Positions 1 to 7,004 of a stretch of DNA of 10,426 nucleotides are shown here, piece after piece. Each line of letters starts with the position of its first letter. Position 1 is the stretch's first letter. Under the pieces are notes generated by a model. The model searched no databases, was not told the origin of the DNA, and saw only the letters and a program-made list of their open reading frames with translations. The stretch covers positions 1 to 10,426 of the forward strand of contig JAEWQO010000008.1 in NCBI GenBank assembly GCA_023460315.1, read 5' to 3'. Origin of the DNA: Actinomycetes bacterium (GTDB lineage: Bacteria > Actinomycetota > Coriobacteriia > Coriobacteriales > Eggerthellaceae). Made by a program: the position numbers and the translations under genes.

Positions 1-22
1 CTACATAGGGTCTGCTCTGTAA
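1..22 (+). repeat. IS left terminal inverted repeat
   Basis: The first 20 bases are CTACATAGGGTCTGCTCTGT, followed by AA. Compared with the reverse complement of 1610-1631, only positions 5 and 7 differ. The same end occurs at 10300-10321. The repeat is the expected transposase binding and cleavage site. The window begins exactly at its outermost base, which suggests the sequence was cut at a repeat boundary by an assembler. Confidence 0.85.
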
Positions 23-45
23 CAGCCCATTTTTCGCAACCGGCT

Positions 46-1482
46 TTACGCGTGTTTCATTGAACATAGCGGCGCAAGTGTGCCCGCGGCCCATGTGAGT
101 CTTTCAAGCAGCCAATGGACAAAGGCACAAAGAAGCCTCATGAGCTTCTTCAGGTTGAAGCTGAGCACCGCAAGTGCCACCACCGTCTCGGAGGTTTCCT
201 TAAGCCTGGCCATCACTCGGCCCATGCCGTAGGAATGCTTCATGGTGCCGAATGCGCCTTCCACGCAATTGCGCTCACCTGCCGCATCACGTTCGAGCCT
301 GCGAGCCTCGGCTGCCGCTTTCAAATCTTTGGGAGGGCGTCCAAGCCGGGGTCCCGCAAGCTCGATGCCCCGCTCTTTGCACCACTTCCTATTTTCCCTG
401 TTCAGATAGATTTTATCGGCAAGGATGCGCTTGGGGTAGCACCCGCAACGAACTCGGTAGCTCTCTGTCGCTGGAATAAGGAGAACCGCTTCGTTGTACG
501 CCTCGAAGCTTGCGTGATCGACTCGGGACAGCCCGTCTTCAATGCACAGGTGAACCTTCGCGCCGAACTCGGTGTTGGCATGTGTCTTACCACGCACAAT
601 CGGGCGCACCCAGGGTTGTTCAAGGGATACGACACGGCGCTCACAGCGGCGTGTGTGGGTGTCGTGCATCTCTTTTTGCTGAACGGACAGTTTACCGATG
701 ATATCCAGATCACGCAGCTGCTTGTCTGTAGGCTCGGCGTGATGCTCCTCTATCAGTGTCTGCAAAAACCCCAAATCACGTGAGATGTAGCCCAGCTGGG
801 CTCGGCGTGCGCGCCTCGTTACCTTGGCGCTTCTGCGTTTGGATTTTGACCAGTTTAGGAAGTCCTTGCGGGCGACGTTTCTGCGCATGCGTGGCTTTTT
901 GGCACCGGTCTGGGCACACAGCACATCGATCATGCGCTCCAGCTTCTCCCGCGCCTCGGAGAGCAATCGGATGTCTTGAGGATAGGCGATGTTGGCAGGG
1001 GCTACCGTGGCATCCATCACGAGCGTGCCGCCATCTCCGTTGCCATCATCATGGCCCTCGGTGCCGTTCGTCTTTTCCGCACGTTGCCGTTCGCGCGCCT
1101 GCTTGCAGACGATGTCGTCGATGCGTGTTACTTCATCAGCACTAAAGCGCTTACGGAAGGCGACGAGCGTGGAGGTGCCAAACGGACAGCCCTGTACAAA
1201 TGCATGCATGCCGATGAAGAACTGCAGGTAGGGGTTTTCTGCTATCTGGAAGACAAGCTCGGCATCAGACACATCCAAGATCTGCTTGAGCAAAAGTGCG
1301 CCAAAGGCCATACGGGCGGGATGCGCCGGGGCTCCTGTGGTGCCGAACTGTTTGGCATAGCCCCGTTCGATATCGTCCCAGGGAACGAGGAGGGATAAGC
1401 GCACCCAGCGATTGTCAGGGTCAAGCGTGCCGAAAGGAAAAATGAAGTCGTCGATGGTGAATTGGGAGGTATCTTTGTACAT
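46..1482 (-). CDS. IS5/IS1182-family DDE transposase
   Basis: This 478-residue protein should cut and join the ends of the surrounding IS. The N-terminal part (about residues 10-120) resembles the InsH/DUF772-type N-terminal domain common in IS5 and IS1182 transposases. The catalytic domain shows the expected triad: Asp157 in LVMDATVAP, Asp356 in ILADKIYLNRENR, and Glu408 in NCVEGAFG, followed by the typical GMGRVMARLKETSETVV helix. A basic, possibly coiled-coil insert lies between the first and second Asp (about 175-285). The gene has no stop or frameshift and looks active. It is transcribed toward the left IS end, so readthrough would enter the neighbouring putP remnant at the other copy. 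The annotated family label could be either IS5 or IS1182, because the two share this fold. Confidence 0.9.
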   Translation of the reverse strand: MYKDTSQFTIDDFIFPFGTLDPDNRWVRLSLLVPWDDIERGYAKQFGTTGAPAHPARMAFGALLLKQILDVSDAELVFQIAENPYLQFFIGMHAFVQGCPFGTSTLVAFRKRFSADEVTRIDDIVCKQARERQRAEKTNGTEGHDDGNGDGGTLVMDATVAPANIAYPQDIRLLSEAREKLERMIDVLCAQTGAKKPRMRRNVARKDFLNWSKSKRRSAKVTRRARRAQLGYISRDLGFLQTLIEEHHAEPTDKQLRDLDIIGKLSVQQKEMHDTHTRRCERRVVSLEQPWVRPIVRGKTHANTEFGAKVHLCIEDGLSRVDHASFEAYNEAVLLIPATESYRVRCGCYPKRILADKIYLNRENRKWCKERGIELAGPRLGRPPKDLKAAAEARRLERDAAGERNCVEGAFGTMKHSYGMGRVMARLKETSETVVALAVLSFNLKKLMRLLCAFVHWLLERLTWAAGTLAPLCSMKHA

Positions 1483-1561
1483 GGAAGCGGTGGCTTTCTG
1501 TCGCTTATCGGGAATCGAGGTGCACAGTTTTTGGCCGAACCCAACTTAAAACCGTGCATCC

Positions 1562-1570
1562 ATTATACCA
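1562..1570 (-). promoter_or_regulatory. Candidate extended -10 promoter of the transposase
   Basis: On the minus strand the bases read TGGTATAAT, a consensus extended -10 element (TGn plus TATAAT), about 80 bp upstream of the transposase ATG and inside the IS. I see no good -35 hexamer at 17 bp, which extended -10 promoters can tolerate. Confidence 0.5.
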
Positions 1571-1609
1571 AAACAGCCCTATAAATGATACTTGAACTGG
1601 GATTATTAC

Positions 1610-1631
1610 TTACAGAGCAGACCCGACGTAG
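1610..1631 (-). repeat. IS right terminal inverted repeat
   Basis: Read on the minus strand it starts CTACGTCGGGTCTGCTCTGT, then AA, matching the left end at 20 of 22 positions. Read on from the tetR frame it supplies the last residues and the TAA stop of the truncated regulator, so the insertion ends the tetR reading frame immediately. Confidence 0.85.
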
Positions 1632-2056
1632 TAGGGTCGAAGCTTATCCTTGGGCGCACGGTCATCATCCATCATCTGGTTGAGATTTCGTCTGATCTGA
1701 TTCTGCAAGCGGCTGCGAAAATAGGGGTCTCCGAACTTTCCAAGCAGAGCGCCCAAGGTATGGCGCGCGGCGATGCATGCGTCAAACCAGTGCTCCATGC
1801 TCTCGAACGGCATGTCCCTCACCGTTTGGCCCAAACGCTCTGAACGACTGCGATAGAGGCTGAGATCCGCGAGAAGACGCTCCTCGACGTTCTCGACCAG
1901 ATCAAGGGCATCTTCGAAATACTCATAGAACGTAGACCGCGCGATACCGCTGCGCTCCGCGACTTCCTTCACCTTGACCTTCTCGTAAGGCATCTCCCCC
2001 ATCAGGTCAACGTAGGCTTTGATGATGGCGAATTCAGTCTCGCTCCTGTACTTCAT
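1610..2056 (-). pseudogene. TetR/AcrR-family regulator, 3' end removed by the IS
   Basis: The open frame gives 148 residues. The N-terminal helix-turn-helix (about 27-48, KVKEVAERSGIARSTFYEYF) is a clear TetR-type DNA-binding domain. Family members usually have around 190-200 residues, so roughly 40-50 residues of the C-terminal ligand-binding and dimerisation domain are missing. The native frame runs to the Pro-Tyr near residue 142. The last residues (YVGSAL) and the stop codon come from the IS inverted repeat. The ATG is preceded by GAAGGGGG about 11 bases upstream, with an in-frame stop just before it, so this start is well supported. The gene follows the hydrolase on the same strand with a 126-bp gap and could have autoregulated that operon. 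Loss of the dimer interface would probably inactivate it, although a DNA-binding fragment could still be made. Confidence 0.85.
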
Positions 2057-2182
2057 TTCGCATCAGACCCCCTTCGGGAAAACAGCCTCAGTTCGGACAT
2101 CGCCTCTTACGGAACCGCTTTGCTCCCAGAGAAACACCGACTGGCTTGCCCCGCCGACAGCCTCGCTTCAATCGGCACCTCC

Positions 2183-3976
2183 CTAGAATAGGGGATGGGT
2201 CGGATGTTTTCGAGGGTCGACTTCAAACACAGTGGTCTCATCATAACGTGGAGGCACGACAGGGATCTGGAGATACGAGTCATGCTCGCCACCAGTATGC
2301 ACGATATGATTCCCCGCATTGTCGGTTTCCCACATGAGCGGCTCAATCCAATGCGGATCGCGAATATAACGGCCTGCCACCTGGACACGCAGGATCTCGC
2401 CTGCATGCCATATACGGCTCAGCGGATTAATCTCCACATCGATCGGTACGATCTCATGGGCGACCAGTTTAAGCAATCTCCGGTGGGCTTGTATGGGTTG
2501 AAAATCCGTCGACGCTTCAATGTCCAGCTCACGATGCGACACACGCATCTTGCCCCACGCTCCTGGATGCGGAGCAGTCCCATTGAATATGGTGACGGGC
2601 TGTTCCACGCCAGCTGTCGAAAGCTTCTTCAGCGTGAAGAAAAGGTCCATATCATCATGCCCCTCGGCCTCCACCCAGAGATGCAGCTTAGGATAGCCCG
2701 TCAACTCGACGTCCTCCTCAAAAGTTAAATCGAACTCGACAGCCCCGGTCTCCGGAGCATAAACTGCCGAAGCGGTCTTGCCAAAAGGAACCTTGGCCAT
2801 CTTCATGCTTTTCGCATCCAGGTAAAGTTTCTCATAGCATGTGCGAGCCAGCGGGAACTCATCCTCGGGTCTGTCAGTGCAATAATCCTGGTCAAAGATA
2901 TCCATGACCTGTATGCGGACACGCGGCGTCGACTCCCAGCCGTTGCGTATTCCCTTGCAGTAGCGATCAAAAAAGGCTTTAAGTTCCTGCATGTTCTTTC
3001 GTTCATAGAAATCAGGCCATTCGAACTCACGGTGCGTCCTGAGCCATTTTCGTTCACCGCCCATCAGCCTCCATGCCAGCATCGACCCACGCAAATGAAA
3101 GTGATTCCATCCTGCTGCCACGTAAGCGGGAACCTGGATCTTCTCGAAGTCTGGGATTTTGTCTTTCCAATATGCGTTCATAAGCGGATACTTTTCCGCC
3201 ATTGCACCTTGGTCGTCGATCCCCTTCAACCCACAGGCCCCGGCAGTCGCGAAGTTCGTGAACTGAATGCAGGGGATGCCTCCTTCGTAGAGCGATTCGC
3301 GATACATGTCGCTCATACCCTCCCATGGAGCTATGCAGGCGAGATGAGGAGGCTGCTCAGCGGCGATGTGCCATTGGCTGATCGCCAAAGCAGACGAGCC
3401 CGCCATCGCCACCCGGCCATTACACCATTGTTGGCGCGCCGTCCACTCTATGAAGTCGTAGCCGTCCTCGGCGTCCTGTTTGCCGAATTGGTCATGGTAC
3501 CCGCCAGAATATCCTATTCCACGAATGTCAACATTGATGACAGCGTAGCGATTGGGGCACCAGAACGCTGGATCAGGCGCCTCGAACTTCGCCATCTCCG
3601 ACACCGCCCCTGTTGGCACGCCCGGAGTGTAGGCGACCTCTTCGGGCTTTCGAAACTCATTGCATCGTTTGCCATAGTTGCTCCAGGCCAGAATGGCAGG
3701 CACCTTCTCATCGCAGTCGGCGGGACGAAACACGTCGGCGTAGAGCTTGACGCCGTCACGCATTTCCACCTCGACGTCCTGTTCGCAGACAATTCCGGGA
3801 GCCACTTCATAGATGCTCTGATTGAACGTGTACGGCTTGCAGAGCGCGCGTTTATCCTCCCCCATCTTCTCGAATTCCTCCAACGGGACCGGAAGAAGCT
3901 CTTTGGCATACACTTTTCCGATGACCTCCCCATCCATCTCAGTATCAATCGTGAATTGCTCTCTTCCAAATGGCAT
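2183..3976 (-). CDS. CocE/NonD-family alpha/beta hydrolase (peptidase S15-like)
   Basis: This 597-residue cytoplasmic protein (no signal peptide) has the layout of the CocE/NonD and X-Pro dipeptidyl-peptidase-like hydrolases, which cleave acyl esters or peptides with a serine nucleophile. The strand-start motif VEVEMRDGVKLYADVFRP (about 68-85) opens the hydrolase domain. IRGIGYSGG (151-159) is the conserved loop before the nucleophile. G193-S-S195-A-L marks Ser195 as the likely nucleophile. KWLRTHREFEWPDFY (310-324) includes a conserved His (315) seen in this subgroup. From about 410 a jelly-roll C-terminal domain follows, ending in the characteristic TGGEHDSYLQIPVVP (561-575). The usual acid position in a GWYD-type motif reads GWNHFHLRG here, so the catalytic acid is unclear. 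AAAGGAA lies 5-6 bases before the ATG. It sits 27 bp downstream of a membrane protein gene, suggesting coupled expression. The substrate cannot be read from the sequence. Confidence 0.85.
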   Translation of the reverse strand: MPFGREQFTIDTEMDGEVIGKVYAKELLPVPLEEFEKMGEDKRALCKPYTFNQSIYEVAPGIVCEQDVEVEMRDGVKLYADVFRPADCDEKVPAILAWSNYGKRCNEFRKPEEVAYTPGVPTGAVSEMAKFEAPDPAFWCPNRYAVINVDIRGIGYSGGYHDQFGKQDAEDGYDFIEWTARQQWCNGRVAMAGSSALAISQWHIAAEQPPHLACIAPWEGMSDMYRESLYEGGIPCIQFTNFATAGACGLKGIDDQGAMAEKYPLMNAYWKDKIPDFEKIQVPAYVAAGWNHFHLRGSMLAWRLMGGERKWLRTHREFEWPDFYERKNMQELKAFFDRYCKGIRNGWESTPRVRIQVMDIFDQDYCTDRPEDEFPLARTCYEKLYLDAKSMKMAKVPFGKTASAVYAPETGAVEFDLTFEEDVELTGYPKLHLWVEAEGHDDMDLFFTLKKLSTAGVEQPVTIFNGTAPHPGAWGKMRVSHRELDIEASTDFQPIQAHRRLLKLVAHEIVPIDVEINPLSRIWHAGEILRVQVAGRYIRDPHWIEPLMWETDNAGNHIVHTGGEHDSYLQIPVVPPRYDETTVFEVDPRKHPTHPLF

Positions 3977-4003
3977 GGATGTTCCTTTCGCGATATTCGT
4001 TTC

Positions 4004-4630
4004 TCAAGCGTTCTTCGTGGTTTCCTCGCTATTGGCGTCGTTCGAACCTGACGATTGCGCCTGAGGCTGACCCGCTTGGGGTGCAACCTTCCCTACCAGT
4101 TTCTCGCACAGCCAAGACAGGCAGAACGTCACCAAGATTCCAGCAGCGAAGATGACCAATAAATCGATCCCATTGAGTGTGCCGGGAGCTGCAAGCGAGC
4201 CCGAGAGAGGATATGAAGTCGTCAGACATCCGAGCGTCTCGGCAAAACCGAGGAAGACGCATGCGACCGCGTTGAGCGGCGTGGCGCCGAGAAGTCCTTT
4301 ATGCACGAAGACGATCAGGCCGCATATCAGAAAGTCGATGGCAACGGCAATGACAACAGCTCCCGCACTCTGCAGGGTCATGACGCAGAAGATGGCAAGC
4401 AGACCCCACAGCAGCCCGGAGACGAATGAAAGGAGCATGTTCACCAGATAGGCGCGTGGAGCATTGTCCCGCATAAAGTAAAGTATCAGAGGCATGAACA
4501 TGAGCCAAAACATCCCTGAATACTTGTTAAACGGGAGCAGATCCCAGAACAATCCCGCAATCAGGCATACAATCCCCGTGCCGAGACCAGCCATGAGAGC
4601 GATTTTCAGAAGCATAGTTTTAGATGGCAT
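4004..4630 (-). CDS. DUF1097-like integral membrane protein
   Basis: The 208-residue product is very hydrophobic, with about six membrane segments (roughly 7-29, 36-52, 60-85, 88-109, 113-134, 152-178) and a hydrophilic Gln/Ser/Asn-rich cytoplasmic tail (182-208). The segment pattern and the short helix containing SGLLWGLLAIF resemble DUF1097 proteins such as E. coli YcdZ; their function is not established. A good ribosome site (GAAAGGGG, 6 bases before the ATG) supports the start. It is first in a probable operon with the CocE/NonD hydrolase and tetR. The pairing suggests a transporter or membrane partner for the hydrolase substrate or product, but this is inference from context only. Confidence 0.65.
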   Translation of the reverse strand: MPSKTMLLKIALMAGLGTGIVCLIAGLFWDLLPFNKYSGMFWLMFMPLILYFMRDNAPRAYLVNMLLSFVSGLLWGLLAIFCVMTLQSAGAVVIAVAIDFLICGLIVFVHKGLLGATPLNAVACVFLGFAETLGCLTTSYPLSGSLAAPGTLNGIDLLVIFAAGILVTFCLSWLCEKLVGKVAPQAGQPQAQSSGSNDANSEETTKNA

Positions 4631-4662
4631 GATATCCCCTTTCTGTGATGTCGCGCATCTTT

Positions 4663-4689
4663 CCCTGCACGCGTTGAAAACGCGCAGGG
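4663..4689 (-). promoter_or_regulatory. Hairpin in leader of the DUF1097/hydrolase operon
   Basis: An inverted repeat, CCCTGC(AC)GCGTT and AACGCGCAGGG, forms an 11-bp stem with a 2-base bulge and a tiny loop, about 33 bp before the start codon at 4630. There is no T-run after it on either strand, so a simple intrinsic terminator is unlikely. It may be an operator or an mRNA leader structure. Confidence 0.45.
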
Positions 4690-4710
4690 ATTCGTGTCCC
4701 CCTGACTTGT

Positions 4711-4730
4711 TCAGAAGGATATCCTGCTGA
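4711..4730. promoter_or_regulatory. Candidate operator, 20-bp near-perfect palindrome
   Basis: The sequence TCAGAAGGATATCCTGCTGA is a dyad with one mismatched pair (18 of 20 positions symmetric) around a perfect AGGATATCCT core. Its length and symmetry fit a TetR-family operator. It lies between the divergent genes starting at 4630 (minus) and 4914 (plus), upstream of the operon that ends in tetR. Assignment to this TetR is inference. Confidence 0.45.
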
Positions 4731-4733
4731 CGG

Positions 4734-4748
4734 GTAGTGCGGTACTAC
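4734..4748. promoter_or_regulatory. Short inverted repeat beside the candidate operator
   Basis: GTAGT-GCGGT-ACTAC has 5-bp arms and a 5-bp spacer, four bases from the larger palindrome at 4711-4730. It could be a second operator half-site or chance; the arms are short. Confidence 0.25.
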
Positions 4749-4843
4749 ACATGAATGGGAAGTGTCCGATTCGTCAAAGGAAAGCGCGGCGCGCCAAAGC
4801 GGTCTCGCGATTTGAAACAAGGCAAGCCATCAGACAAGTCCTG

Positions 4844-4867
4844 CCCCGCATCTGAGCACAAGCGGGG
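4844..4867. promoter_or_regulatory. GC stem-loop upstream of the 4914 gene
   Basis: CCCCGC and GCGGGG form a 6-bp stem with a 12-base loop in the intergenic region, just before the possible promoter at 4874-4882. No T-tract follows, so it is not a standard terminator. Confidence 0.25.
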
Positions 4868-4873
4868 ATCGTC

Positions 4874-4882
4874 TGGTAACAT
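4874..4882 (+). promoter_or_regulatory. Weak candidate extended -10 promoter for the 4914 gene
   Basis: TGGTAACAT is an extended -10-like element about 32 bp before the ATG at 4914. No clear -35 element is seen. GGAGG at 4905-4909 is a convincing ribosome site for this gene. Confidence 0.3.
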
Positions 4883-4913
4883 GTAGGGGTCTGTCACCAC
4901 GAACGGAGGATGC

Positions 4914-5954
4914 ATGTCTACTGTCGCGCGTTTGTCGCCCTCGCCCACCCGTGTGGGTCCCCAGCGCGTCATCATCGTGCTTGTTGCCTGCCTCGCCGTT
5001 TATTCCATCGACCTTGCCTGCCTGGCCACGGTTCCCGCCGACGCGCACACGTTCACCGCCAACGTCGCCGTGCCATTCGACCTGATGGTTTGCGCACCCG
5101 CCGTGTTCTATCTTTTGCTCATCCGCCCACGCAAGCTCACCCCGTTGCTGGTGCTGCCAGTCATCTATGTCGGAGGCATCGTCTCCGCGCAGTTCGCGGT
5201 GCCGGGCCCATTCACCCTGCATCCTCTTTTGCTCGTCGTCGCGGAGCTTGTCGACGTCGCGGTCGTCATACATGAGGTGCCCCGTCTCGGTCACCTGTTC
5301 CTCGACGGTTTCAGGAAGACCCGCACATCATCTGGCTGGGCGCTCGACTGGTTCGCCGCTGGCATGGCCGCCATGACCGGCAGCGCGGGCGTCTCTCGGA
5401 TGGCGGCACTCGAGCTTTCCATCTGGTACTATGCGGTCGCCTCTTGGCGGTCGCAGCCCGACGTTCCACAAGGCTGCCATGCGTTCAGCTGCCACCGAGA
5501 GACGGGCTACCTGGCGCTCTCGGGCGTCGTCATGGCGCTTTTCCCCATCGAGGCGTTCGTGGTCCATCTGCTCGTCATGCAATGGTCTTGGATCGCCGCC
5601 ACCGCACTGACCGTTCTCGCCCTCTACACGCTTGTCTGGATGGTCGGCAACACCCGGGCCGTGGTCCTCAATCCCATCCTCGTGAGCAGCACGACGCTCA
5701 TCGTCCGATGGGGCGCATACTTCCAGGAGCGCATTCCTCTGGATTCGATCGATCGCCTGCAATCGGAAGAACCGAGTATCCCGAAATGCGAGCGCATGGA
5801 CATGGGAGTCATGGGCGCCCGTCCCTGTTGGATCATGTTGAGCGAACCGGTGACGATGCACACCATCACCGGAAGGCCGCGCTCGATTCGCGCCATCAAC
5901 GTGTCGCCGGACAATAGAGGCGACTTCAGGAAAGCAATCCTCAAACAGCACTAG
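4914..5954 (+). CDS. Multi-pass membrane protein with soluble C-terminal domain, function unknown
   Basis: The 346-residue product begins with a short polar segment, then has about six or seven hydrophobic segments (roughly 19-40, 55-71, 77-96, 102-120, 199-222, 226-245, with a possible one near 165-177). The last 100 residues are soluble and mostly beta-like, from RAVVLNPILVSSTTLIVRWG onward to a final helix after the stretch SIRAINVSPDNRGDF. This resembles the bacterial PH-like C-terminal domains on uncharacterised membrane proteins of actinobacteria and bacilli. I know no function for that group. GGAGG lies 4-5 bases before the ATG at 4914; an overlapping ATG at 4910 is out of frame. The gene is divergent from the hydrolase operon and shares the palindrome-rich spacer, so the two may be co-regulated. 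A large hairpin follows 128 bp after the stop. Confidence 0.75.
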   Translation: MSTVARLSPSPTRVGPQRVIIVLVACLAVYSIDLACLATVPADAHTFTANVAVPFDLMVCAPAVFYLLLIRPRKLTPLLVLPVIYVGGIVSAQFAVPGPFTLHPLLLVVAELVDVAVVIHEVPRLGHLFLDGFRKTRTSSGWALDWFAAGMAAMTGSAGVSRMAALELSIWYYAVASWRSQPDVPQGCHAFSCHRETGYLALSGVVMALFPIEAFVVHLLVMQWSWIAATALTVLALYTLVWMVGNTRAVVLNPILVSSTTLIVRWGAYFQERIPLDSIDRLQSEEPSIPKCERMDMGVMGARPCWIMLSEPVTMHTITGRPRSIRAINVSPDNRGDFRKAILKQH

Positions 5955-6082
5955 GCCACCACGTTTTTGGACACACGCTCTCGAACGGTTGTCGGCGCAT
6001 TGGCATTTCGCCGAAGCATCAGGAAGGGTGCCTCGACCTTTCGCCCGCCGCCCTTACGCGGACTCTGTTGACGCATCCAAGC

Positions 6083-6137
6083 TCTGGTCAGCTCGTAGCT
6101 AAGGCATTTCAAACACCTTAGCTACGAGCTGACCAGA
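6083..6137. repeat. Perfect long hairpin, 22-bp arms
   Basis: The arms 6083-6104 and 6116-6137 are exact reverse complements (22 of 22) around an 11-base loop. The left arm starts TCTGGTCAGCTCGTAGCTAA. There is no T-run on either side. It sits between the end of the gene at 5954 and the promoter at 6142, only 4 bases before the -35 box. It may act as a bidirectional transcription stop, a regulator-binding site, or a small mobile repeat. The base pairing is certain; the role is not. Confidence 0.9.
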
Positions 6138-6141
6138 CTCA

Positions 6142-6170
6142 TTGACACACAATGCCGAGATCAATATCCT
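6142..6170 (+). promoter_or_regulatory. Sigma-70-type promoter of the TspO-like gene
   Basis: A perfect -35 box TTGACA (6142-6147), a 17-bp spacer and TATCCT (6165-6170) give a strong housekeeping-type promoter about 40 bp upstream of the ATG at 6210. It starts right after the long hairpin. Confidence 0.6.
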
Positions 6171-6209
6171 CGATAAAGGCAGGGAAATTACCTTTGAGGA
6201 GCGCTTGCA

Positions 6210-7004
6210 ATGGTTGTAAGCAAACAAATGAGGATTGTGGTCGTTCTTTCTTTCGTCTTGATGATCGTCGTCAACGTCTTGGCGAATGCGCTGCCCCTTA
6301 ACGGCTTGAACACGGGACAGGTTTCCGATCTCTTCCCGAATCTTTTCACACCCGCAGGCTATACATTTGCTATCTGGGGCCTCATCTATCTTCTGCTTTT
6401 GCTGCATGTCCTGTATGTGTGCGGAGCCTTCCATGCACGAAGCTCATCGCTGAAAACGGTCTCCGCGGTGCGCATCGAACGATATTTCACTATCTCGTCT
6501 CTCGCTAATTCCTTGTGGATAGTCACGTGGCATTACCTGCTCATTCCTCTGTCGATGGTCTTGATCGTCGTGATGCTTGTCAGCTTGGCGAGAATAAACG
6601 GGCTTCTCCGCGAAGCGAAGCTCAATACACGGGAAAAGCTTTTTGTCAGGCTTCCCTTCAGCGTCTATTTCGGATGGATAACGGTAGCAACTATCGCCAA
6701 CGCGTGCGTTCTGCTGGTCAGTCTTGGATTCGCCGAAGTTCCCTATGCCGACCTATGGACCGTAGCCGTGCTCATCGTGGGGCTGGCAATCGCATCAACC
6801 GTGGCCTTAAGAAACCTCGATGCAGCATACGCCCTTGTCGTAGGATGGGCATATGGGGGAATCCTCGTGCAGCATCTCTCCCCCGCGGGACAAGCGGGTC
6901 ATTATATGGACATCATCGTAACATTGCTCATAGGAATCGCCGTGCTTCTGGCAATCGTCATCGTGATATGCACGAGGCCATACCGCGAAGCCCGGCGAGC
7001 CTGA
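6210..7004 (+). CDS. TspO/MBR-like (tryptophan-rich sensory protein) membrane protein
   Basis: The 264-residue protein has about eight membrane helices (roughly 8-28, 46-72, 93-108, 110-127, 147-172, 181-199, 205-221, 233-254) and ends in a short basic tail. The N-terminal NALPLNG motif, the stretch NLFTPAGYTFAIWGLIYLLL (44-63) and LPFSVYFGWITVATIANACV (148-167) are typical of the larger TspO/MBR-related proteins in Gram-positive bacteria. Classical TspO has about 160 residues and five helices; this longer form has extra helices at the C-terminus. TspO proteins bind porphyrins and other hydrophobic ligands; the ligand of the long form is not known to me. GAGGAG lies 8 bases before the ATG. 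It appears to be a single-gene unit with its own promoter. Confidence 0.65.
   Translation: MVVSKQMRIVVVLSFVLMIVVNVLANALPLNGLNTGQVSDLFPNLFTPAGYTFAIWGLIYLLLLLHVLYVCGAFHARSSSLKTVSAVRIERYFTISSLANSLWIVTWHYLLIPLSMVLIVVMLVSLARINGLLREAKLNTREKLFVRLPFSVYFGWITVATIANACVLLVSLGFAEVPYADLWTVAVLIVGLAIASTVALRNLDAAYALVVGWAYGGILVQHLSPAGQAGHYMDIIVTLLIGIAVLLAIVIVICTRPYREARRA

Larger units (their letters stand above)
1..1631 (-). mobile_element. Complete insertion sequence, IS5/IS1182-type
   Basis: The element consists of one transposase gene on the minus strand between imperfect terminal inverted repeats at 1-22 and 1610-1631 (20 of 22 positions match, with a perfect 15-bp core GGGTCTGCTCTGTAA). The match stops at the base outside each repeat, which sets the length at 1631 bp. 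If only the perfect core is counted, the limits would be 8-1624. The right end lies inside a tetR-type gene. A second copy of the same left end starts at 10300 inside putP, in the same orientation. Bases flanking the ends (1632 onward, and those before 10300) do not form a direct repeat. The family assignment rests on the transposase; I cannot name the exact IS. Confidence 0.85.

Noticed and set aside
115..783. Plus-strand frame of 222 codons opposite the transposase
   Set aside because: It is antisense to the conserved DDE domain, with no family features.
3032..4051. Plus-strand open frame of 339 codons opposite the hydrolase gene
   Set aside because: It is fully antisense to a strongly supported CocE/NonD gene, has no ribosome site and no recognisable domain. 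It is a by-product of GC-rich codon use.
5328..5951. Minus-strand frame of 207 codons opposite the 4914 membrane protein
   Set aside because: It is rich in His, Arg and Asp with no coherent fold pattern, whereas the plus-strand frame has clear membrane helices and a GGAGG site.
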